Below, one piece after another: positions 1 through 5,197 of a stretch of DNA of 5,197 nucleotides. Position 1 is the stretch's first letter. Every line of letters begins with the position of its first letter. Both the position numbers and the translations under genes were made by a program. The notes beneath the pieces are model-generated. The model saw only the letters and a program-made list of their open reading frames with translations, had not been told where the DNA came from and made no database searches. The DNA lies in the NCBI GenBank assembly GCA_016866375.1, contig VGMK01000146.1:1-5197 (forward strand), given 5' to 3'. This DNA is from Bacteroidota bacterium (GTDB lineage Bacteria; Bacteroidota; Bacteroidia; Flavobacteriales_D; Crocinitomicaceae).

Positions 1-2222
1 TCAAATGCCAATGATTTTTCATTAAAATTATCTAAACTATCCAATTCAAAAGGCCATATTTCATAATAAAATCTTGTTGAGTCATAAGCACTTTTCAATA
101 TTGATTTATCATTGTAATAAACTTTTGTATTGACGCGTGATATCAGCATTGGATAGGCATCTATTTTTGACATTTTTCCGGAACGCGAAGAGGGAAGGTC
201 GATTAAAATTTCCCCGGAGAAATGACTTATGGAAGATGGAGAAGCAATTGGTTTGTTTCCATCATCAGATTTTATGGGGTAAAAATTAAAATATGCATCA
301 CGGGATGAAAGTATACTAACTTTGAAATTTTCGTAATCAAATACCGCATTTTTGCAGAATATATCCATTTTCCCTGCAGTGACCCATCCTTTAAAATACA
401 TATCTCGGTTCTTTTTCATAATTAAATCAGCAGAATCACAATATGCGACTACGTTTTGATTTTCAGAAAACACAACTTTATCTACTTCGGTAATTTTCAA
501 CTCTAAATCGTCTATTTTTATTGTTGCAAAAGCAGTTGCGAGCTGACGCTTGTTATTTCTAGCCATAATATTATTTCGTTCCTCACGTAATTCCGGATTA
601 TTTTGAATATCGGCCTCCGAAATTGAAATTTTAACTGGCCTAAAATCCGAGACTATTGTTAGGTTATCGAAATCTTTTTGTCCATTTTGTGCAAGGACAT
701 AATCCATTAATTTTTGTTCTACTTTGATCTTTTTTGAAGTGCCATTATATTGAACAAAACCATCTGACATCATATCTACAATTAAAGGTTTTATTTGGTC
801 AATTATTTTGTTCATTGCTGTCGCTATTTCACCTTCTCCAAATTCATTGAACCCGGTTGAAACAACTTTCTTTGCTATGAGTTGAAAAGGGTGTTCTGAA
901 TTCGCAGGTTTGTATTTGGCATAGAGTTTTCCGTCATAATTATCCTTTGACTCAATTATGGCATACTTCTGTTCTTGCGAAGTCCCCACATCAAAGGTAA
1001 AAGATGCCGTATTATTGTTTCCATTCCATACTAAAACCGGAGCTTTAATGTAGACATTAAAATGACTATCCCAGAAGGGAAGCGCGACTCCACCAACCAC
1101 ACCGGCTGTTATTTTCAACTCTTTACGCACTAAATTATAGGAGAAAAATCCTTTTTGAAGCGACAATGAATCTCCAGATTTATAATGTAATTTTAATGAC
1201 CCTTCATGAGATGTGATGGAATTTGTCGACATTTGAAAAGCCTGAGAAGCAATTTCTACTTGTATTTTATCAGAAACCTTGAAGAACATTTTAGCAGGTC
1301 TTCCATCACCCCCTTTACCGACAAATTCACCACCCTCTAGAACAAAGCTGCCGACATAATCTACATTTTCCCTCAAATTCGGAATTTTTAAATGTCCAAA
1401 TGAGATGAATTGAGGTGCTTTTTCACTTTCCGCTAAATCAAGAATGGTTTTATCGATGAGTTTTCCCAAAATCGGTTTTTCGAAATATGGCGTTGATAAA
1501 GCCACTGAATCGGCTTTTAAAATGGCTTTGTTGAAATCGACTTTATAATTGTTCAGATTCGCATATGTCTCATTGTTTTTACCATTTACCTTTTCCCAAC
1601 TCAAGACGCCGCCTTTTCCTTCCCATCGCTTGGTTGCAAGATCGAATACACCATCAGTTGAAACAATTTTTATCGAGTCTCCAATTGTTTCGTTAACAGG
1701 AACTAAACACGTTAACTCACCGTCTTTGCATATCAACTGTATTTTTTTATTTCGTACCCATTCAAAATTCCCTTTTCTGTAGTACCAACCGTATTCGGCT
1801 TCTTTTGCCAGTGATTTGTAGCGAAATAAATTTGCAGAGAAGAGTAGAAAATCACTGAGTTCATCGGGTTTATTTTCTAAATTTTCAACGAATATTTCAG
1901 CCCACTCCTGAGTAAATTCACTGTCAAATTTATTTACATATTGATAAATGAATGCCAGCATGTAGTTAAAAACATCTGCATTCACGGGTATTCCCTTTTT
2001 CTCTAAACTATTGCATACATCTACCAATCTAGAAAATTTTGTATCAGAAATTTGAGGTGAAGCCAGCAAATTCTTTAGTTCTGACTTACAAAAATTACTT
2101 GATTTGCTGTCTAGTTCAAATTTATTCCACTCTTTGCAAAATTTTTCTTTATCCTTTGTGAATGATTGTGCATGCAGTGCACAACCTATCCCTATCATCA
2201 AAAAAATCAGCTTGATTTTCAT
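1..2222 (-). CDS. Large exported protein of unknown function, C-terminus beyond window (partial)
   Basis: I translated the minus strand from the ATG at 2222-2220 and found no stop codon down to base 1: 740 complete codons, with the 3' end outside the window. Residues 1-18 form a signal peptide (K2 and K4, a hydrophobic core at about 5-16, likely cleavage after A18 in ALHA-QS), so the product should cross the inner membrane. Residues 20-145 look helical and charged. From about 150 on the protein is rich in alternating hydrophobic and polar residues, as in beta-strand repeats. Landmarks are WEGKGG (200-205), GKGG again (302-305), a GWVTAGKMDIF stretch (612-622) followed by FDYENF (628-633), and a terminal RFYYEIWPFELDSLDNF segment (717-733). 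The mature part has seven cysteines (29, 45, 70, 165, 172, 595, 623). The ATG overlaps the prmA stop as ATGA, suggesting coupled translation. From memory, similar large proteins occur across Bacteroidota annotated as hypothetical. I know no function and assign none. The CDS is near certain; surface or outer-membrane location is a guess. Confidence 0.88.
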   Translation of the reverse strand, partial: MKIKLIFLMIGIGCALHAQSFTKDKEKFCKEWNKFELDSKSSNFCKSELKNLLASPQISDTKFSRLVDVCNSLEKKGIPVNADVFNYMLAFIYQYVNKFDSEFTQEWAEIFVENLENKPDELSDFLLFSANLFRYKSLAKEAEYGWYYRKGNFEWVRNKKIQLICKDGELTCLVPVNETIGDSIKIVSTDGVFDLATKRWEGKGGVLSWEKVNGKNNETYANLNNYKVDFNKAILKADSVALSTPYFEKPILGKLIDKTILDLAESEKAPQFISFGHLKIPNLRENVDYVGSFVLEGGEFVGKGGDGRPAKMFFKVSDKIQVEIASQAFQMSTNSITSHEGSLKLHYKSGDSLSLQKGFFSYNLVRKELKITAGVVGGVALPFWDSHFNVYIKAPVLVWNGNNNTASFTFDVGTSQEQKYAIIESKDNYDGKLYAKYKPANSEHPFQLIAKKVVSTGFNEFGEGEIATAMNKIIDQIKPLIVDMMSDGFVQYNGTSKKIKVEQKLMDYVLAQNGQKDFDNLTIVSDFRPVKISISEADIQNNPELREERNNIMARNNKRQLATAFATIKIDDLELKITEVDKVVFSENQNVVAYCDSADLIMKKNRDMYFKGWVTAGKMDIFCKNAVFDYENFKVSILSSRDAYFNFYPIKSDDGNKPIASPSSISHFSGEILIDLPSSRSGKMSKIDAYPMLISRVNTKVYYNDKSILKSAYDSTRFYYEIWPFELDSLDNFNEKSLAF

Positions 2223-3055
2223 TGTTTTACAAATTGAATGATTGACCATTCGTCTCTCTGGTTGTTGGAGACCATTTCAAATGCATTTTCTCTTGCAATA
2301 TCTATTAAATATTTGTTATCCGTTGTAAAAAAACCCGAGATTAGTAATTTTCCTCCTGATTTTGTTCGTGACGCATAGATTGGGAGTTGAGCGCTTAGCA
2401 CATTTCGATTAATATTTGCAATGATTAAATCATATTTAATATTTGGAATTTGCTCCTTTGATCCTTTAATAAGCTCGATGCGTTTACAAGCATTTCGTCT
2501 GATATTTTCCAATGCATTTTCCACAGACCATTCTTCTATTTCAATAGCTGTTACAGCTGACGCGCCCAAAATCTCGGATAAAATTGCCAAAACCCCCGTA
2601 CCGGTTCCCATATCAAGAACGCATTCGTTTTTGGGAGGATATTTCAACAAATGGGCGCAAATAAGATGAGTAGTTTGATGATGGCCGGTGCCAAAAGTCA
2701 TTTTTGGTTCAATAACTATGGTAATTGCATCTTTCAATTGTGGAATGTGGAAAGGCGCGATAATTTCCAGGCAATCATCGACATTTACCGGCTCAAACTG
2801 AGACTCCCATTCTTTATTCCAATTTTTTTCTTCAAGCAAGAGAATATGGTAATTAAAGTTGATTTGTTTTTTCCTTTTTTCTAGCAGTAACTTTAAATCA
2901 GTGTCTGAAAAATGGGGTTCCTGGATGTATGCTTTTAGGGTTCCGTCGGCGTCATCTTGAAAACTTTCAAAACCTATTTGTGACAAATCGGAAACAAAAA
3001 TTTCATTCCAAGGTTCTCTCGGAAAGACATTAATGCTCAATTCCAGATACTTCAT
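2219..3055 (-). CDS. prmA: Ribosomal protein L11 methyltransferase PrmA
   Basis: This cytoplasmic enzyme uses S-adenosylmethionine (SAM) to methylate ribosomal protein L11, a known role of the family. The 278-residue length is normal. Residues 1-95 correspond to the small N-terminal L11-recognition domain, ending near the family motif NWNKEWES (78-85). Next come PKMTFGTGHH (117-126), a PrmA signature, and the Rossmann SAM-binding motif I, VLDMGTGTGVLAI (146-158). An acidic EIEEW segment (172-176) stands where the second strand binds the ribose. The motif IV region reads DLIIANINRNVL (209-220), in the ANINRN form I associate with Bacteroidota, and SGF (240-242) follows. The ATG at 3055-3053 lies inside the end of tpiA and gives the expected MKYLEL start, so a 26-base overlap is preferred over a later start. 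The stop overlaps the ATG of the next gene. There is no room for its own promoter outside tpiA, so it is probably read from upstream. No key residue appears to be missing. Confidence 0.97.
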   Translation of the reverse strand: MKYLELSINVFPREPWNEIFVSDLSQIGFESFQDDADGTLKAYIQEPHFSDTDLKLLLEKRKKQINFNYHILLLEEKNWNKEWESQFEPVNVDDCLEIIAPFHIPQLKDAITIVIEPKMTFGTGHHQTTHLICAHLLKYPPKNECVLDMGTGTGVLAILSEILGASAVTAIEIEEWSVENALENIRRNACKRIELIKGSKEQIPNIKYDLIIANINRNVLSAQLPIYASRTKSGGKLLISGFFTTDNKYLIDIARENAFEMVSNNQRDEWSIIQFVKQ

Positions 3056-3803
3056 GGGCTGCTCGAATTATTTCCAAAAATTTACTACAGTCCAAGGATG
3101 CCCCTCCTATTAAACCACCATCTACATTTGGACACGAAAATATCTCTTTTGCATTTTGTTCGTTACAACTACCTCCATACAAAATACGTAAAGAGCTCCC
3201 TATTGTCGGAAAATGCTTTAACAGGTATGATCGAATAAAATTGTGAACCTCGTTTATTTGTTCCAGGTTAGCTGTTAGTCCTGTTCCAATTGCCCATACC
3301 GGCTCATAAGCCAGGGATAGGTTTCTAATCACATTTTCGTCTAGTTGACCGATGGATTCCTCCAATTGTGCATGTAAAAATAACAAGTGATCACCGCTTT
3401 CGCGAACTGATTGGCTTTCACCAATACATAATATGCAATTAAATCCATTTTTAACTGCTGCATTGAGTTTTTCCGAAATCATTTGGGGTGTTTCCGAAAA
3501 TACGATTCTTCTTTCACTGTGACCTATCAGGACACAAGAACAATTTATTGATTTTAATTGCTCCAGACAAATTTCACCGGTGAATGGGCCATTATTTTCG
3601 AAATAAAAATTTTGAGCACCTATTTGAACGCCCTGAGGGCTTCTACTGATCATTTTCTCGAGGTAAATGGAAGGTGGAAAGATCACAGCATCAAGAGCTG
3701 AAAAATCAATCAAATGACTTTTGGAAATTGCCTCTAAAAAATGAAGTGCATCCGCTTGAAGTAAATTCATTTTCCAATTCGCAGCAACCATTTTTTTACG
3801 CAT
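3030..3803 (-). CDS. tpiA: Triosephosphate isomerase
   Basis: TpiA interconverts dihydroxyacetone phosphate and glyceraldehyde 3-phosphate in glycolysis and gluconeogenesis, in the cytoplasm and normally as a dimer. The 257-residue protein is of normal length and carries every landmark of the TIM-barrel enzyme: AANWKMN at 7-13 with N9 and catalytic K11; IGHSERR at 93-99 with catalytic H95; AYEPVWAIGTG at 165-175 with the catalytic base E167 and the mobile loop 6; the YGGS phosphate loop at 209-212; and GGLIGGASL at 229-237. The ATG at 3803-3801 gives the sequence MRKKMVAANW. M5 is a possible alternative start only four codons later, so the choice hardly matters. The gene starts 60 bases after the DoxX/thioredoxin gene and its 3' end overlaps prmA by 26 bases. 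No Shine-Dalgarno sequence precedes the start, and a 7-bp inverted repeat includes the first two bases of the start codon. The gene looks intact and ordinary. Confidence 0.99.
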   Translation of the reverse strand: MRKKMVAANWKMNLLQADALHFLEAISKSHLIDFSALDAVIFPPSIYLEKMISRSPQGVQIGAQNFYFENNGPFTGEICLEQLKSINCSCVLIGHSERRIVFSETPQMISEKLNAAVKNGFNCILCIGESQSVRESGDHLLFLHAQLEESIGQLDENVIRNLSLAYEPVWAIGTGLTANLEQINEVHNFIRSYLLKHFPTIGSSLRILYGGSCNEQNAKEIFSCPNVDGGLIGGASLDCSKFLEIIRAAHEVSGIEH

Positions 3804-3821
3804 ATCCGAATTTACGGATAT
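3802..3821 (-). repeat. 7-bp inverted repeat over the tpiA start codon
   Basis: ATATCCG and CGGATAT form perfect 7-bp arms at 3815-3821 and 3802-3808 (minus-strand order) around a 6-base loop. In the mRNA the second arm would pair the first two bases of the tpiA AUG. The structure is directly visible; a role in limiting tpiA initiation is inference, and the stem is short with only three G-C pairs. Confidence 0.4.
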
Positions 3822-3863
3822 TTAAAAAATGAAAAATCACAAACCCGCTAAGTTTTCAACAGA

Positions 3864-4937
3864 CTACTGCTTGAGCTTTTTTTCGATATCCTTTAGATCT
3901 TTAACCAGCTTGTCCTTTGAGAAGGCTGCATCGCCTGAACCTTGATAGAATTTGATGATGTTACCGTTCCACATTAATACCACACCCGGAACGTCATTTG
4001 ATGAGCCAAACACTTTCATAAATGGTCGAATTTCAAAGACTTGGTGATTAAATTTTCTTCCAATAATTTTGAAGAAATTAGCCACTTCCTCCGGTTCTTC
4101 TTGAAATGCAATATGAACTGTTGGCTTCACATTAGACTTTGCTAAAACTGAAACGATATCCTTTCCTGCTCCTTGGCAATGATCACAAGTTGGTGAAAAG
4201 AAACACAATAGTTTTAAACCTTTATCAATTTTTGGAATAGCCGTAGAAAATTGAGAAACTACGTGTGCAGGTTCGTATAGCTTCTTTACAACAATACTTG
4301 TATCTTTTCCTTGAATAACAGTGTCTTCCTTTATTTGATTCAGCAAAATATCCTCAGGGTTATCTGATTCAATAATCACAACCTTCGAACTATTAAAAGT
4401 ATCCTTTTTACAACTTTCCATGGGTGTTAGTCCGAACATAAAAAGACTGGAGAAGGCGAAAATGCTTGAAAGAATCCAAGGGTTGTTTTGTCCTTTTTCT
4501 TTGTCCTTGACTTGAAAATACAAGTATATCAATAATCCAATAGATGCAATATTTTTGAAGATTGATTGAAGAGGTGTCATTGGGATTAGTTCGCCAAAAC
4601 ATCCACAATTTCCAGAATTTCCACCTGTGTTCATAATCTCAATAGCAAGATGAATTGAAAAAACACCTAACATTAGGGTGGCTGCAGGTATTACAATAGA
4701 TTTTAAAAAGTGTGGCTGTAATAATCCTATGCCAAGCGCAATTTCTGCAGCGATAACATACCTAGAAAAAAACGGTGCAAAGCATTCATCGAAACCTAAC
4801 GGTAGCAATTGCTTCATTTCAAATGATGTTATGGCCAAAACGGGAGATGGATACAATTTTGCCACTGCCGACAGAAAGAAAAATCCTGAAAGTAATATTC
4901 TTACTACCCAGGGTAAATATTTTTTAACTTTTTCCAT
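3864..4937 (-). CDS. DoxX/MauE-like membrane protein fused to a thioredoxin-like domain (BT_3928-type)
   Basis: The 357-residue product has a membrane half and a soluble half. Hydrophobic segments at about 9-28, 60-76, 80-99, 125-142 and 153-171 suggest a four-helix DoxX/MauE-type bundle plus a fifth helix. The loop after helix 3 holds NCGCFGE (110-116), a cysteine pair C111/C113 in the form typical of MauE-related proteins. A linker (about 176-225) leads to a thioredoxin-like domain (about 226-357), with the redox motif CDHC at 251-254 after the strand LKLLCFFSPT and a probable cis-proline at P317 in DVPGVVL. Family knowledge points to thiol/disulfide or quinone-linked electron transfer at the cytoplasmic membrane; that the thioredoxin domain faces the periplasm is inference from five helices. 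The substrate is unknown. Position between DUF1599 and tpiA matches, from memory, the Bacteroidota BT_3928 gene context. Start MEKVKKYLPW places positive charges before helix 1. A candidate promoter lies just upstream. Confidence 0.87.
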   Translation of the reverse strand: MEKVKKYLPWVVRILLSGFFFLSAVAKLYPSPVLAITSFEMKQLLPLGFDECFAPFFSRYVIAAEIALGIGLLQPHFLKSIVIPAATLMLGVFSIHLAIEIMNTGGNSGNCGCFGELIPMTPLQSIFKNIASIGLLIYLYFQVKDKEKGQNNPWILSSIFAFSSLFMFGLTPMESCKKDTFNSSKVVIIESDNPEDILLNQIKEDTVIQGKDTSIVVKKLYEPAHVVSQFSTAIPKIDKGLKLLCFFSPTCDHCQGAGKDIVSVLAKSNVKPTVHIAFQEEPEEVANFFKIIGRKFNHQVFEIRPFMKVFGSSNDVPGVVLMWNGNIIKFYQGSGDAAFSKDKLVKDLKDIEKKLKQ

Positions 4938-4957
4938 AATTTTTCGATTTAATTCTT

Positions 4958-4985
4958 CAAAAATAAAGGGTAAGAAAGAGTCAAA
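4958..4985 (-). promoter_or_regulatory. Candidate Bacteroidota-type promoter for the DoxX/thioredoxin gene
   Basis: Read on the minus strand, the gap between DUF1599 and the DoxX gene contains TTTG (4985-4982), 16 bases, then TATTTTTG (4965-4958). The second element matches the Bacteroidota -7 consensus TAnnTTTG exactly, and the first matches the -33 TTTG element. The motif ends 20 bases before the ATG at 4937, so a start site there would leave a short leader of roughly 12-18 bases. The spacer is near the short side of what I remember for this promoter class, and AT-rich gaps can give chance matches. It would let the DoxX-tpiA-prmA genes be transcribed apart from DUF1599. Confidence 0.5.
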
Positions 4986-4998
4986 AAATTATTTAACG

Positions 4999-5197
4999 TT
5001 ATTTTAACTCTTCCAGGTGAATCAGGGCAAAGACTGCATAATTCAACATGTCATAGTAATTACCTTCTACTCCTTCACTTGCTAGTGTAACTCCTGAATT
5101 ATCCTCAATCTGTTTGATGCGTAATATTTTCGTCAAAATTAGGTCGGTCAACGAACTCACTCTCATATCTCTCCACGCCTCGCCATAATCATGATTT
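4999..5197 (-). CDS. DUF1599-domain protein, C-terminal repeat only (5' end beyond window)
   Basis: Only the last 65 codons and the TAA stop (5001-4999) are visible; the gene enters from the right edge. The peptide begins NHDYGEAWRDMRVSS and continues through a TDLILTKILRIKQIEDN helix, ASEGVEGNYYDM and LNYAVFALIHLEELK. I recognise this as the pattern of the DUF1599 (nucleotide-modification-associated domain 1) family. From memory, Bacteroidota members carry two such repeats in about 180 residues, and this would be the second. The repeat is expected to be all-helical, and its conserved acidic residues have led to suggested links with nucleotide metabolism; no biochemical role is established that I can name. 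It ends 61 bases before the DoxX/thioredoxin gene on the same strand, the usual neighbour order in this phylum as I recall it. Family assignment is good; function is open. Confidence 0.85.
   Translation of the reverse strand, partial: NHDYGEAWRDMRVSSLTDLILTKILRIKQIEDNSGVTLASEGVEGNYYDMLNYAVFALIHLEELK

Noticed and set aside
1549..1782. Plus-strand open frame of 77 codons
   Set aside because: It lies wholly inside the long minus-strand gene, has no recognisable domain, and looks like chance antisense coding.
2165..2222. Lipoprotein signal on the large exported protein (Cys14)
   Set aside because: Residues 11-13 before C14 are G-I-G, a poor lipobox, and a conventional cleavage site after A18 fits better.
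1..2222. The long left region as a decayed or non-coding stretch
   Set aside because: Codon-by-codon reading on the minus strand showed no stop or frame break in 740 codons, and a signal peptide sits exactly at the start.
2421..2884. Two overlapping plus-strand open frames opposite prmA
   Set aside because: They are antisense to the conserved motifs of prmA and show no family features.
3822..3855. Possible terminator after the DoxX gene (AAAC/GTTT arms followed by a T-rich run)
   Set aside because: The stem is only four A/T-rich base pairs with a 7-base loop, and the T run is broken, so it is too weak to call.
3804..3863. A separate promoter for tpiA
   Set aside because: No TAnnTTTG element is found at a workable distance; the nearest partial match (TAAATTCG) would put the start site at or inside the tpiA coding region.
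4408..4608. Minus-strand open frame of 66 codons within the DoxX/thioredoxin gene
   Set aside because: It is an alternative frame of a well-supported membrane protein gene, with no signal of its own.
4678..5007. Plus-strand open frame of 109 codons opposite the DoxX gene start
   Set aside because: It is antisense to the membrane helices and runs through the promoter gap into DUF1599; no domain is recognisable.

Overview
The window looks like chromosomal DNA from a member of the Bacteroidota, probably the Flavobacteriales or a relative. This is inferred from AT-rich base use, start codons without Shine-Dalgarno sequences, a TAnnTTTG-type promoter, a signal peptide ending in the A-Q-S pattern common in the phylum, and the typical gene order DUF1599 - DoxX/thioredoxin (BT_3928-like) - tpiA. 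No mobile element, CRISPR array, tRNA or rRNA is visible.

All five genes lie on the minus strand, so transcription runs from high to low coordinates. In that order they are: the 3' end of a DUF1599 gene (4999-5197, cut by the window edge); a membrane-anchored DoxX/MauE-like protein fused to a thioredoxin-like domain (3864-4937); triosephosphate isomerase tpiA (3030-3803); ribosomal protein L11 methyltransferase prmA (2219-3055); and a very large exported protein of unknown function (1-2222). The last gene fills the left 43% of the window as one uninterrupted 740-codon frame and continues past the left edge. It is easily missed because its stop codon is outside the window.

Coding is dense. 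The two gaps are only 60-61 bases. tpiA and prmA overlap by 26 bases, and prmA and the large gene overlap as ATGA, so these three are probably cotranscribed and perhaps translationally coupled. A good candidate promoter sits in the gap before the DoxX gene, and a short inverted repeat covers the tpiA start codon.

The products do not form one obvious pathway. tpiA is central glycolysis, prmA modifies the ribosome, the DoxX/thioredoxin protein suggests thiol or disulfide chemistry at the cytoplasmic membrane, and the large protein is exported. The least understood parts, and the best targets for follow-up, are the large exported protein and the DoxX/MauE-thioredoxin fusion.
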